The position numbers and the translations under genes were made by a program. Shown piece after piece: positions 35,686-44,389 of a stretch of 64,000 bases of DNA. Position 1 is the stretch's first letter; the number at the start of each line of letters is the position of its first letter. The stretch is taken from positions 3,100,001 through 3,164,000 of the forward strand of contig OZ245872.1 in NCBI GenBank assembly GCA_965229345.1. The letters are read 5' to 3'. The stretch is from PBB1 sp965229345. GTDB taxonomy: Bacteria; Pseudomonadota; Gammaproteobacteria; Burkholderiales; Burkholderiaceae_C. The notes beneath the pieces were generated by a model. It was not told where the DNA came from and did no database searches. It saw only the letters and a program-made list of their open reading frames with translations.

Positions 35686-35946
35686 ATGTTTACAGGCACG
35701 GTGAAGTGGTTCAACGACGCCAAGGGATTTGGCTTCATTGAACCCGAGGGCGGCGGAGACGATGTGTTCGCGCATTTTTCGGCCATTCAAATGGACGGCT
35801 TCAGGACACTGAAGCAAGGCAGCAAGGTCAACTATGAGTTGATCCAGGGGCCCAAAGGTCAATTGGCTCAAAAGATCTTCCCGGTGGACGCGATCAGCCA
35901 AGGTGTTGAAGATCGATCGGCTCAGGTGCAGTCTCTGACAACCTGA
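35686..35946 (+). CDS. Cold-shock protein (CspA family)
   Basis: 86 residues from ATG 35686 with GGAG upstream. RNA-binding motifs KWFNDAKGFGFI (RNP1) and DVFAHFSAI (RNP2) are intact. The first 68 residues are the OB-fold; a short C-terminal tail (GVEDRSAQVQSLTT) is an extension beyond the usual length. The 235-base gap before it, divergent from clpS, leaves room for a long 5' leader of the kind that makes csp mRNA temperature-responsive, but I cannot fold it here. Confidence 0.95.
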   Translation: MFTGTVKWFNDAKGFGFIEPEGGGDDVFAHFSAIQMDGFRTLKQGSKVNYELIQGPKGQLAQKIFPVDAISQGVEDRSAQVQSLTT

Positions 35947-35990
35947 CCGGCTGGGCCTTACAACCCTTCGGCCGACTCGGCAGTCGCCTC

Positions 35991-36016
35991 AAAACCCGCC
36001 ATCCGGCGGGTTTTTT
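35991..36016 (+). terminator. Terminator after cold-shock gene
   Basis: AACCCGCC (35993-36000), ATCC loop, GGCGGGTT (36005-36012), followed by a T run. Strong intrinsic terminator. Confidence 0.9.
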
Positions 36017-36123
36017 GTGCTCGGAAGTCTTCCGAAGGCAGCACCCTGCCGTGGATCAGCTCGGGCACCGGCTCACGCGCGGTGGTGGTGTGGACCGCCA
36101 CCGCCGTGTGTGACCCCAAAAGG

Positions 36124-36468
36124 TCATGGATGGCGGGTTTGCGCGTCGTGCTTCTGACGGTAGATGCGCCGGCTGGCGACGTCCTGCCGCTTCTCGAGCG
36201 CGACGGCCTCTCGCGGCGTGATCTTCCCATCGGCTTCGGCGCGGCCTTCCGCACGGGCGATGCGCGACTGCTCCCGTTCGAGCCGACGCGCCTCGGGGGC
36301 GGTCAAGGCACCTGATGACACCCCCTTGTCGATGCGGCGCTCCTGTCGATCCTGGCGGTGGTCTACGCGCTGCTCGGCGGCTTGCGTCAGCGGCGTTTCG
36401 GCAAAGGCGCCTGTGCTGCTGACCACAAGCAACGCGAACAGCACCGGGTGGGAACGAAGAATGGACAT
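36124..36468 (-). CDS. Small secreted charged helical protein, unknown function
   Basis: 114 residues from ATG 36468 with AGGAG upstream. A signal peptide (LFALLVVSSTGAFA) precedes a mature part almost wholly charged and helical, with repeated RxxRxxR and ExR patterns (DHRQDRQERRIDKG; RRLEREQSRIARAEG). A calcium-type or EF-hand-like loop could be read in EADGKITPREAVAL, so it may be a periplasmic EF-hand-like protein; this is tentative. It diverges from the gene at 36711. Confidence 0.6.
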   Translation of the reverse strand: MSILRSHPVLFALLVVSSTGAFAETPLTQAAEQRVDHRQDRQERRIDKGVSSGALTAPEARRLEREQSRIARAEGRAEADGKITPREAVALEKRQDVASRRIYRQKHDAQTRHP

Positions 36469-36710
36469 GATGGCTCCTGTTGACAATGAGATGGTGAGTG
36501 AGATCGACAGCGTGACCGCAGGCAGCCACGTCACCCTTGAACCCTCAACCACCGGCCGGTCTTACTGCCCAGCGCCCACATCCGCCCAGACTGCAGGGAC
36601 ACTGAACAGGCAGCGTAAGAGCCAACCTCGGCGTGGGTTCAACAGTGTCTCGGCATGCCCCGCGCGTGCCGGGTGGGCAGATGACGAGACGGATGTACCG
36701 AGGATCCCCC

Positions 36711-37154
36711 ATGAGACGAACCCGATTGCTGTTGTGGTGTGTGGCACTGTGGCCCCTGTCACTGCTGTCGGCGCATGCAGCCCCGCCCGACGTGCCCGAT
36801 CCAGCGGCATGGGCGGCGCTGAGCCCGCAAGAGCAGGCAGCGCGGCGCGTCGAATTGAAGCAGCGGCTGCAGGCCGCCACGCCTGCAGAGCGCGCCGCAT
36901 TTCGCAACCGGCTGCGCGAGCGTCTCGAGGCCATGACGCCGGAGCAGCGACAGGCACTGGCCGGTCGCACCCGCGAGCGCTGGCAGCAACTCAACCCTGA
37001 CGAAAGGCAGCGCCTGATCAATGAGCGGCGTGAACGCGTCAAGGCCATGTCCCCCGAAGAGCGCCGACAACTGATCCAGGAACGGCGAGACATCCTGGGC
37101 AAGCTCAGCCCTGAAGAACGCGCAGCGCTGCGCGAGAAGCTTCCAGCGCGGTGA
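36711..37154 (+). CDS. Periplasmic DUF3106-like repeat protein
   Basis: 147 residues from ATG 36711 with GAGGA upstream. A signal peptide (LLLWCVALWPLSLLSAHA) is followed by repeats of the type LSPEERAALREKL, LNPDERQRLINERRERV and MSPEERRQLIQERRDIL, a coiled, highly charged pattern shared by DUF3106 and Spy/CpxP-like proteins. Family name is tentative. An ECF sigma factor gene follows after 16 bases on the same strand, suggesting an envelope-stress unit. Confidence 0.7.
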   Translation: MRRTRLLLWCVALWPLSLLSAHAAPPDVPDPAAWAALSPQEQAARRVELKQRLQAATPAERAAFRNRLRERLEAMTPEQRQALAGRTRERWQQLNPDERQRLINERRERVKAMSPEERRQLIQERRDILGKLSPEERAALREKLPAR

Positions 37155-37170
37155 TGCGCGCGATGACGCC

Positions 37171-37824
37171 ATGCACACGACCCAGGCCTGTCCGATGTCG
37201 CGCCTGACAGGCTGGCTGGACAGCGCCGCTGCGCGCATCCGCAGCCACACGGCCGCGCCTGCCGACGACTGGACGCTGTGGCGCGAGGCCTGCGCAGGCC
37301 ATGCACAAAGCGCGCAGCAACTGGTGCGCGCACTCACGCCACCGGCGTATGGCCTGGCGATGCAACTGCTGCGCCGCAGCGAGGACGCTGAAGATGCAGT
37401 GCAGGACGCCTTCTTGCGTCTGTGGCGCAGCCACCCGAGCGACACCCACGGCGCAACGCTCTCGACCTACTTCAACACGATCGTCATCAACCGCTGCAGA
37501 AGCCGCTGGACTTCGCAACGTGAAGACGCCACCGACCCCGAGACGCTCGCCGAACTGCGCGATGCACAACAGGCCATCGAGGTGGCTGAGCACCCGGCCG
37601 CTCACCTGGCCGACTTCGGGTCTTCGAACGGCGGCGGTGCCCTGGCGGGAGGACTGGCGCGCCTGCCGGTGCGCCAGCGGATGGCCGTGGTGATGTGGGC
37701 CTATGCCGATGCTGATGTGCCCGACATCGCCCGCGCCCTCGACATCGATCCGAACGCCGCCCATCAATTGCTGCATCGCGCCAAGAAGGCGCTGCGCCTG
37801 CACCTCGAAGGAGCCTCGCCATGA
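37171..37824 (+). CDS. ECF-type RNA polymerase sigma factor
   Basis: 217 residues from ATG 37171. Region 2 is seen in AMQLLRRSEDAEDAVQDAFLRLWR (about 62-90) and STYFNTIVINRCRS; region 4 in LPVRQRMAVVMWAY, then DVPDIARALDIDPNAAHQLLHRAKKALR. Its stop overlaps the next start by four bases, and the next protein has one membrane segment. Together with the periplasmic repeat protein upstream this resembles a sigma/membrane-partner/periplasmic-sensor unit. Confidence 0.9.
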   Translation: MHTTQACPMSRLTGWLDSAAARIRSHTAAPADDWTLWREACAGHAQSAQQLVRALTPPAYGLAMQLLRRSEDAEDAVQDAFLRLWRSHPSDTHGATLSTYFNTIVINRCRSRWTSQREDATDPETLAELRDAQQAIEVAEHPAAHLADFGSSNGGGALAGGLARLPVRQRMAVVMWAYADADVPDIARALDIDPNAAHQLLHRAKKALRLHLEGASP

Positions 37825-38183
37825 ACGACCACCCTGCCCCGGATGATCCACGCACCGATGCCGATGATCTGGCCATGCGCCTGCAACTGCGTGCGCTGAA
37901 GCCGCCAGCGGCCAAATCCGCCGCGCTGGCCGATCAGGTGCTCTCGCAATGGCGTGAACTGCACGGCGAGGCCGTCAGCGCAACCACTCGAATCGGCAGC
38001 TCGGGTGCAGCCGCGCTGTCTGGCGGGCATCCGACACGGCGCTGGCGATGGGTCGGCGTCACGACCGGTCTGCTGATCGGCGCCGTGATCGCCACGGTGG
38101 TGTGGGTGCAGCGCCCCGACCCGACTCTCGACGAATTGCTACAGGCCGATGTGTTATCGCAAATGGCGATCGGCGAGTTGTGA
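37821..38183 (+). CDS. Single-pass membrane protein, probable sigma-factor partner
   Basis: 120 residues from ATG 37821, coupled to the sigma-factor gene. The first 70 residues are soluble and lack a zinc-binding HxxxCxxC anti-sigma motif. One membrane segment follows (WVGVTTGLLIGAVIATVVWV, about 75-94), then a short C-terminal tail (LDELLQADVLSQMAIGEL). Position suggests an anti-sigma factor; sequence alone does not prove it. It resembles DUF3619-type proteins found in this setting. Confidence 0.65.
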   Translation: MNDHPAPDDPRTDADDLAMRLQLRALKPPAAKSAALADQVLSQWRELHGEAVSATTRIGSSGAAALSGGHPTRRWRWVGVTTGLLIGAVIATVVWVQRPDPTLDELLQADVLSQMAIGEL

Positions 38184-38229
38184 GTTGATGCGGTCGCGGA
38201 TCAAGGCCGCGGTGTCCGCGTGTTCACGC

Positions 38230-39450
38230 CTACTCGACGGCGAGTGACAGCAGCGGGTCCGGCACGAGCTGCCCGCCCGCTGCCACGGCCCTGAACAACG
38301 CGTCGACCTGGGCTGTCACCGCATCCCATGACAGCCGCTCGGCGCTCGCCCTCGCTGCCAGGCCCATGCGCCGCGCATGCTGTGGATCGCCCACCAGCCG
38401 CTCGGCCTGGCGGATGAATTCAAGAGCGCGGCCGCAAGGGGCCAGCATCCCGTTGTCGTCGGACACGATCAGTTGCGCCGCGGCGGCATAGTCGTAGGCC
38501 AGCACCGGCAGGCCGCTGGCCATGGCTTCAGGCGTGACGTTGCCGAAGGTTTCGGTCAAGCTGGGGAACACGAAGGCATCGGCCGAGGCGTAATGCAAGG
38601 GCAGCTCCTCGCCGGTGCGCGAGCCCGCGAGGATGGCCTCGGGGCACGCCGCCTGCAATGCCGATCGCTCCGGCCCATCGCCGACGATCACCAGCCGCGT
38701 GCGCGGCCGGATGCAGCGCATCGCCCGGTACGCCGACACCAGATCGCCGAGGTTCTTTTCCGGCGCCAGTCGGCCGACACACATCACCACCATGTCCTCG
38801 TCGCTCGCCCCCCATTGACGGCGCAAATCGGCGCTGCGTTTGGCCGGGTTGAAACGCACCGTGTCAACGCCGCGTGCGACCACGCTCAGGTCACGAAAGC
38901 CCTGCTGGGCCAGCTCGCGCCGCAATGATTCGGTGGGCACCATCGTGCACGCCGTTCGGCTGTGGAAATACCGCAGATAGGCCAGCACCGGGCGCTTCAG
39001 CAGGCTGATGCCGTAGTGCTGCGCATAGGCATGGAAGTTGGTGCGAAAGTCCGACGACACCGGCACGCCGAGGCGCCGCGCAGCCTGCAGCGCCGACCAG
39101 CCCAGCGGCCCCTCGGTCGCGATGTGCACCAGGTCGGGTGGATGGTAGGACCACAGATCGAACAGCGCCCGGGTCTGCGGCAGACCCATCTTCAAATCGG
39201 GGTAGCGCGGGATGGGACAGCCCCGCATCAACACCTCTTCGTACGCTGCGGTGTGCACCGCAGTGTCGGCCGCGTGCTGTCGCAAGCGGATCAGTTGCAC
39301 CTGGTGCTGGCGCGCACGCATGCCTTCGACGACGCGCGCGATCGTCATCGAGACGCCGTTGACCTCGGGCGGGTAGGTTTCGGTAACGAACGCCATGCGC
39401 AGCGGGCGATCGTTCGGGCGGGTCTCGTGGGTGGTCATCGCCGTCGACAT
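38230..39450 (-). CDS. Glycosyltransferase, GT4 family
   Basis: 406 residues from ATG 39450 (or 39438); the longer frame to 39534 is less likely. The N-terminal acceptor domain opens with MAFVTETYPPEVNGVSMTIA, and the donor domain carries GRLAPEKNLGDLV and the E-x7-E region SLTETFGNVTPEAMASGLPV. These match MgtA/DgdA-like transferases that add a sugar from a nucleotide-sugar to a lipid acceptor. It lies opposite the membrane-protein/PSD cluster, which may point to envelope glycolipid synthesis. Confidence 0.85.
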   Translation of the reverse strand: MSTAMTTHETRPNDRPLRMAFVTETYPPEVNGVSMTIARVVEGMRARQHQVQLIRLRQHAADTAVHTAAYEEVLMRGCPIPRYPDLKMGLPQTRALFDLWSYHPPDLVHIATEGPLGWSALQAARRLGVPVSSDFRTNFHAYAQHYGISLLKRPVLAYLRYFHSRTACTMVPTESLRRELAQQGFRDLSVVARGVDTVRFNPAKRSADLRRQWGASDEDMVVMCVGRLAPEKNLGDLVSAYRAMRCIRPRTRLVIVGDGPERSALQAACPEAILAGSRTGEELPLHYASADAFVFPSLTETFGNVTPEAMASGLPVLAYDYAAAAQLIVSDDNGMLAPCGRALEFIRQAERLVGDPQHARRMGLAARASAERLSWDAVTAQVDALFRAVAAGGQLVPDPLLSLAVE

Positions 39451-39660
39451 CGTGGGCAGCCCCTGGTGGTCATGCCGCGATGGTGCCGATCGAATGCAAC
39501 AGTTCGATGACGCTGTGTGACGGATCGCCATCAAGGACGCACCCGTTTGTGACTCACCACGCCGTCACGAGCTTTTCACGAGAGCACGTCACATTGCCGA
39601 CTCGCAGCCGTGCGCGAATCCCGCGCACGCTGCGATCCGGTCCACGACACAGGAGCCCGC

Positions 39661-40269
39661 GTGAACGACTTCTTTCGCACCCTCGAGATCCAGCGCTGGG
39701 ACGACCACCGCTACTACCACCACAGCCGCATCAACCAGTCGCTGCACCTGCTGAGCGCCATCAGTTTCGTCTGTGCGTATGCGCTGCTGTTCGTCGATCC
39801 GGCTGCGGCAGCATTGCTCGCGTGGCTGGTGTCGATGACGAGCCGTCAAGCCGGCCACTTCTTCTTCGAACCCAAGACCTACGACCATGTGAACCAGGCC
39901 ACCCACGCCTACAAGGAAGATATCAAGGTGGGCTACAACCTGCGCCGCAAGGTCGTGCTGATGGCGGTGTGGGCCGCGTCGCCGGTGCTGTTGTGGATCG
40001 ACCCGACGTTGTTCGGTGCGTTCGAACCCGCGAGCTCATTCACCGAGTTCATGCGCCACATCGGCTGGATGTGGCTGTTCATTGGCGCAGGCGGCCTGAT
40101 CTTCCGTACCGTGCACCTGTTCTTCCTGCAGGGCGTGGTGGCGGGTCTGTCGTGGATGACGAAGATCCTGACCGACCCCTTCCACGACATCAAGCTGTAC
40201 TACAAGGCCCCGATGTACCTGCTGCGCGGAGAGCTGATCGACCCGATGACCAGCCATCGGCACGCTTGA
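39661..40269 (+). CDS. Membrane protein, possibly Mpo1/DUF962-like
   Basis: 202 residues from GTG 39661. Hydrophobic segments lie near residues 27-65, 100-118 and 138-165. A histidine-rich start (DDHRYYHHSRINQSLHLLSA) and SRQAGHFFFEPKTYDHVN resemble the Mpo1-like family, where histidines bind iron and oxidise 2-hydroxy fatty acids. The match is by eye and partial. The neighbours on the other side of a 386-base gap are a membrane-anchored aminotransferase and a phosphatidylserine decarboxylase, so a lipid role is plausible. Confidence 0.55.
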   Translation: MNDFFRTLEIQRWDDHRYYHHSRINQSLHLLSAISFVCAYALLFVDPAAAALLAWLVSMTSRQAGHFFFEPKTYDHVNQATHAYKEDIKVGYNLRRKVVLMAVWAASPVLLWIDPTLFGAFEPASSFTEFMRHIGWMWLFIGAGGLIFRTVHLFFLQGVVAGLSWMTKILTDPFHDIKLYYKAPMYLLRGELIDPMTSHRHA

Positions 40270-40655
40270 TTTCTTGCGAGACTGCGGCGGCAGGCGGGGC
40301 GCTGGCGGGGCTTAGCTGCGCTGCTCGGCGTCGCAGATGCGCCCCGCCAGCGCCCCACCGGCCGCCTTGCTGCACAGACCGAAGTTCTCGACACGAAGAG
40401 TTCCCACAGCGGTGCCCGCGAGGCCGATGGCGGACAGCCGCGGGCGCGCCTCTTCGGTGCCGAGGAGCACCGCGGCCCGAGGTCGCTGCGCGCAGCGCAG
40501 TCGGGTGCGCATGTCTGAGCCCGCAGGGCGAGTTTGCGCACCCGCCTCGGACCGCGAGCACCGCAGGGAAGTCGGCCTGCCGGGCCGACCACCGAAGCGA
40601 AGCGCCTACGGCTGTCTGCCGTAGGCCTCGCCCGATTCAACCGCCGACCGAAACG
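40270..40655. repeat. GC-rich intergenic block, probable dispersed repeat
   Basis: 386 bases without a credible gene. It holds several short complementary segments, for example GGCGGGGCG against CGCCCCGCC (40306-40345) and GCCTACGGC against GCCGTAGGC (40600-40627), so the transcript would fold strongly. The text reminds me of intergenic repeat families common in Leptothrix/Rubrivivax-type genomes. Copy number must be checked genome-wide. The closest gene ends are convergent. Confidence 0.4.
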
Positions 40656-42311
40656 TCAGAACTTCGTCGCCAGCATCTCTTTCAGGATGCCACGCTTGAT
40701 GGCCTTGTTGGTGAGGCCAGCTGGTGCCCACCACCAGCCGTCGGTCTGCATGGCCTGGCAGGCCGACACGAAGCGTTGCAACACCGCGTCGAAATCGGCC
40801 TCGCTGTAGTTCAGGCTGAAGATGAAGCGGCCGGTACCGACCCAGCTCAGCGCCAGGCCGGCTTCGCGCAGGTAGTACTGCAGCATCCAGTTGTAGCGCG
40901 ACGGGGCGGTGTAGTACACGCTCCAGATCGTCGACAGGTTCGCCACCTGCACCGGCAGACCCAGCTCGGTCAGGCGGTGATTCATCCGCGCGGCGCGGCG
41001 GCTCCAGGTGGCATCGAGGTCGGTGTAGATCGCCTGTACTTCGGGCGTTTGAATGCGCTCCAGAAACACCTGCATCGCACCCATCACGTAGGGGTGCGAG
41101 TTGAAGGTGCCGCGGGCAAAGCAGACATCGGCGGGCTTGTCGTCGCGAAAGCGCTTCATCAGGTCGCGGCGGCCGCACACCACGCCGACTGGAAAGCCAC
41201 CGCCGAGTGTCTTGCCATAGGTGACCATGTCGGCTTTGACGCCGAAGTACTCCTGCGCGCCACCGGCTGCGAGACGGAAGCCGACGAACACCTCGTCGAA
41301 GATCAGCACGATGCCGCGCTCGGTGCAGACCTCGCGCAACTGCTTCAACCATTGCGTGTAAGCCGCGCGATCGAAATGCGCGCTGCGGCCACTGTCGAGC
41401 AGCGACGAATCGCCCGGCGCAGCCTTGTTCGGATGCAGCGCCTGCAGCGGGTTGACCAGCACGCAAGCGATGTCGTGGCGGCTGCGCAAGACCTTCAGCG
41501 AGCGCTCGGCCATGTCGGTCAGTGTGTAGGTGCGATTCGGCGGCGACGGGTTGCCGATGCCGGGCTGCACGTCCTCCCACCAGCCGTGGTACGCCCCGCA
41601 GAAGCGCACCAGGTGCGAACGTCCTGTGTGATAGCGCGCCAGCCGCACCGCCTGCATCACCGCCTCGGTGCCCGACATGTGGAACGAGACTTCGTCGAGC
41701 CCCGAGATCTCGCGCAGGCGCTGCACGTTCGAGGCGACACACGGGTGGTAAGCGCCGAGCACCGGCCCCAGGTCCTGCACGCGGGCGCTGCCCTCGGCCA
41801 TGCACTGCTTGTAGAAGTCGACGCCGAACACATTCACACCGTACGAGCCGGTCAGGTCGTAATACACATTGCCATCGAGGTCGGTCACGGTGACGCCCGA
41901 TGCCGACTGCACGAAGCCGCCGGTCTTCACATGCTCGCGCAACAGGCCTGCGTATTGGTAGGGCACGCGGTAGGCGCTGGTGAACTGCAGGTCAGATACG
42001 CCGACCTGCGTCTCGGCGGTCAGCGCGATCGACTTCGGCGCACGTTCACGCAGCGTCTGCCCCAGGCGCTGCAAGGCCGCGCGGCGCCGATCGGCGATCT
42101 CGGCCGGTGCGTCGTCGGAGTTGAAGAATCGGTCGTCGCCGTAGGCATAGAAAGGCACCCACTTCGCCACCCGCTTGGCCATGCGCGAATGGCCAGCCAG
42201 CGAGCGGTGCTTGGCACGCGACAACTCGAGCCGGCGTTTGGCCGCAGGCAGCCACGGCGCCAGGGCGACCGCGGCCAATGCATACATCCACAAGGTCTCG
42301 TCCATGGTCAT
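40656..42311 (-). CDS. Class III aminotransferase with N-terminal membrane anchor
   Basis: 551 residues from ATG 42311 (or 42305). A hydrophobic helix (LWMYALAAVALAPWLPAAKRR, about 7-27) precedes a soluble enzyme. PLP-fold landmarks are MSGTEAVMQAVRLAR, FCGAYHGWWEDVQPG, LIFDEVFVGFRLAAGG and the Schiff-base lysine in VTYGKTLGGGFPVG (about K369). The closest family is glutamate-1-semialdehyde aminomutase-like aminotransferases, but the 100-residue N-terminal extension and membrane anchor are unusual. It is divergent from psd with a 47-base gap. The substrate is unknown. Confidence 0.8.
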   Translation of the reverse strand: MTMDETLWMYALAAVALAPWLPAAKRRLELSRAKHRSLAGHSRMAKRVAKWVPFYAYGDDRFFNSDDAPAEIADRRRAALQRLGQTLRERAPKSIALTAETQVGVSDLQFTSAYRVPYQYAGLLREHVKTGGFVQSASGVTVTDLDGNVYYDLTGSYGVNVFGVDFYKQCMAEGSARVQDLGPVLGAYHPCVASNVQRLREISGLDEVSFHMSGTEAVMQAVRLARYHTGRSHLVRFCGAYHGWWEDVQPGIGNPSPPNRTYTLTDMAERSLKVLRSRHDIACVLVNPLQALHPNKAAPGDSSLLDSGRSAHFDRAAYTQWLKQLREVCTERGIVLIFDEVFVGFRLAAGGAQEYFGVKADMVTYGKTLGGGFPVGVVCGRRDLMKRFRDDKPADVCFARGTFNSHPYVMGAMQVFLERIQTPEVQAIYTDLDATWSRRAARMNHRLTELGLPVQVANLSTIWSVYYTAPSRYNWMLQYYLREAGLALSWVGTGRFIFSLNYSEADFDAVLQRFVSACQAMQTDGWWWAPAGLTNKAIKRGILKEMLATKF

Positions 42312-42358
42312 TCAGAAGTTGCAACCCCCAAGAAATAACCCACCCGCGTGACACCGAC

Positions 42359-43258
42359 ATGAAAACCACTGCACTCAAACCGATCCGCCTGCGTGACCGT
42401 CTGTTCCAGCAGGAAGACCTCAACTTCCTGTTGACCAACCGGGTGCCGCGCATCGCGCTGACGCACTTCATCGGCTGGTTCAGCAAGCTCGAGATTCCGT
42501 GGGTCACGCGCGCGTCGATCGCGGTGTGGAAGGCCTTCTCCGACCTCGATCTGAGCGAAGCGCGCAAGACCACCTTCACCAGCTTGCACGACTGCTTCAT
42601 CCGCGAGCTGAAGCCCGGCCTGAGGCCGATCGACACCGACCCCGACCTGCTCAGCAGCCCCTGCGACGCCATCGTCGGTGCCTGTGGCGCGGTGCAGGGG
42701 GTGTCCGTGTTCCAGGCCAAAGGGTTTCCGTACACCCTGCGGGACCTGCTCGGAAATGACGACACCGCAGCAGCAGCAGCCGAGCGCTACCGTGACGGCT
42801 GCTACGTCACGTTGCGGCTGACCTCCGGCATGTACCACCGCTTTCATGCGCCGCATGACTGCCGGGTCGACCATGTCAGCTACATCTCTGGCGACACCTG
42901 GAACGTGAACCCGATCGCACTCAAACGGGTCGAGCAGCTGTACTGCAAGAACGAGCGTGCGGTGATCCGCACCAGGCTGGAGGCTGGCGGGCACGAGGTC
43001 ACGCTGGTGCCAGTGGCGGCGATCCTGGTGGCCAGCATCCGGCTTCATTTCCTCGACGTGCTGCTGCACCTGAAGTACCGCGGCCCGAACCAGATGCCTT
43101 GCGACGCCCGCTTCGACAAGGGCGACGAGATGGGGTGGTTCCAGCACGGGTCAACCATCATCGTGCTGGCACCGAAGGGCTTCACGCTGTGCTCCGGGGT
43201 CGACGCCGGAACCCTGATTCGCGCGGGTCAGCCATTGATGAGGCTGCCCGGCGTCTGA
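42359..43258 (+). CDS. Phosphatidylserine decarboxylase-family protein
   Basis: 299 residues from ATG 42359. The decarboxylase family is recognised by YVTLRLTSGMYHRFHAPHDC, VDHVSYISGDTWNVNP, CKNERAV and the self-cleavage site in WFQHGSTIIVLAPKG. The usual GS site reads LGST or FGST; here it is HGST. Cleavage at this Ser would give the pyruvoyl cofactor. It may decarboxylate phosphatidylserine or another aminolipid. Its partners (membrane-anchored aminotransferase, possible Mpo1-like protein) point to lipid headgroup chemistry. The N-terminus has one weakly hydrophobic region (about 33-48), so peripheral membrane attachment is likely. Confidence 0.85.
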   Translation: MKTTALKPIRLRDRLFQQEDLNFLLTNRVPRIALTHFIGWFSKLEIPWVTRASIAVWKAFSDLDLSEARKTTFTSLHDCFIRELKPGLRPIDTDPDLLSSPCDAIVGACGAVQGVSVFQAKGFPYTLRDLLGNDDTAAAAAERYRDGCYVTLRLTSGMYHRFHAPHDCRVDHVSYISGDTWNVNPIALKRVEQLYCKNERAVIRTRLEAGGHEVTLVPVAAILVASIRLHFLDVLLHLKYRGPNQMPCDARFDKGDEMGWFQHGSTIIVLAPKGFTLCSGVDAGTLIRAGQPLMRLPGV

Positions 43259-43450
43259 AGGCAGACCAGGGTCGTTCTGCGGGGCTCGGCGTCTGGTGGG
43301 TCTACAACGCTGCGCAAAGCTGCCGAAGACACCGGGATGAGGCAGCACTCGAACCCTGCAGAACCCCGAAACAGCGACCGGTCAGCCGGCGTTGGCGGGT
43401 GTAAAACCACGTGCTGCGACCTCGCACCATATCGACACAGGAAAGACCGC

Positions 43451-44152
43451 TTGAAGCAATTACACCGAACCGCATGGTTGGTCGGCAGCCTGCTGTGCGT
43501 GGCCGCACCATTTCAATGCAAAGCCGGTCGGCCACTGGCAACGGACGATGCCGACGTGCTGGAGCGGGCCGATTGCGAGTGGGAAGGTGTGTACACGCGG
43601 CAAACAGCCCATCGCTCCGCGGCGGAGAACGGGTGGGAGACACAGCTGAGCTGCGGTGTCGGACTGGCGACCCAGCTGGCGCTGGCCTACGGCCAGGCCC
43701 GTGCCGCCGACCGCACCTCGCGCAACGTGACGCTGCTGGGCAAGACCGGGCTGATCGACCGCAAGGATGACGGTATCGGTCTCAGCCTGGCCTGGACGAT
43801 CGGCGGCGTCAGGAACCACGACGAATCGTTCAAACACGACTTCAGCCAGCTTTATCTGGCGGCCTCACAAGAGGTGGTGAAAAACGTGACCTGGCACGCC
43901 AACCTGGGCTGGCTGCACGATCAGATCGAACACCGGAGCCACACCACCTGGAATATCGCCGGGGAGTACGCGCTGGGCAACGGCGTCGATGTGGTGGGGG
44001 AGTTCTACGGCGAGTCGCACATCAAGCCCTGGTGGGGTGTCGGCACACGCTGGCAGGCCACCGAGGCACTGAGCCTGAACGCGGGCTTTGGCCTGCAAAC
44101 CGAGCAACCGCGAATCCGGCAGTGGTCGGTCGGGTTCAAGTACGCGTTCTGA
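43451..44152 (+). CDS. Outer-membrane beta-barrel-like protein
   Basis: 233 residues from TTG 43451 (AGGAAAG upstream). A signal peptide (LVGSLLCVAAPFQCKA) is followed by GRPLATDDADVLE, then alternating polar/hydrophobic strands rich in aromatic residues (GVGLATQLALAYGQAR; GIGLSLAWTIGG; LSLNAGFGLQT), ending in VGFKYAF, a terminal-Phe barrel end. The N-terminal pattern is like copper/phenol-type transporter barrels; the substrate is not evident. It stands alone downstream of psd. Confidence 0.7.
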   Translation: MKQLHRTAWLVGSLLCVAAPFQCKAGRPLATDDADVLERADCEWEGVYTRQTAHRSAAENGWETQLSCGVGLATQLALAYGQARAADRTSRNVTLLGKTGLIDRKDDGIGLSLAWTIGGVRNHDESFKHDFSQLYLAASQEVVKNVTWHANLGWLHDQIEHRSHTTWNIAGEYALGNGVDVVGEFYGESHIKPWWGVGTRWQATEALSLNAGFGLQTEQPRIRQWSVGFKYAF

Positions 44153-44389
44153 ACGGCGCTTTCGGTTCTGCGGGCTGACGGGCAACGGACAACCCGGCAG
44201 CGGCGCGATCACGCCACAAACACGCCCCCGCGATCCGGGGGGATGGCGCCGTCAGGCCGTGATGCGGCACACGGAAAGCGGATTGGCGACTTGAGCCACC
44301 CGGCACAGCGGCCATCGGCCCGCTAAGGTGCACTCATTACCTTTGAATGGCCGCCTCCGGGCTGCGTTCAAAGCCGATCACCGCAACGA

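Noticed and set aside
39480..42338. 952-codon plus-strand frame overlapping three genes
   Set aside because: It is antisense to the glycosyltransferase start and to the aminotransferase, and out of frame with the membrane protein; composition is that of a high-GC shadow, with no family features.
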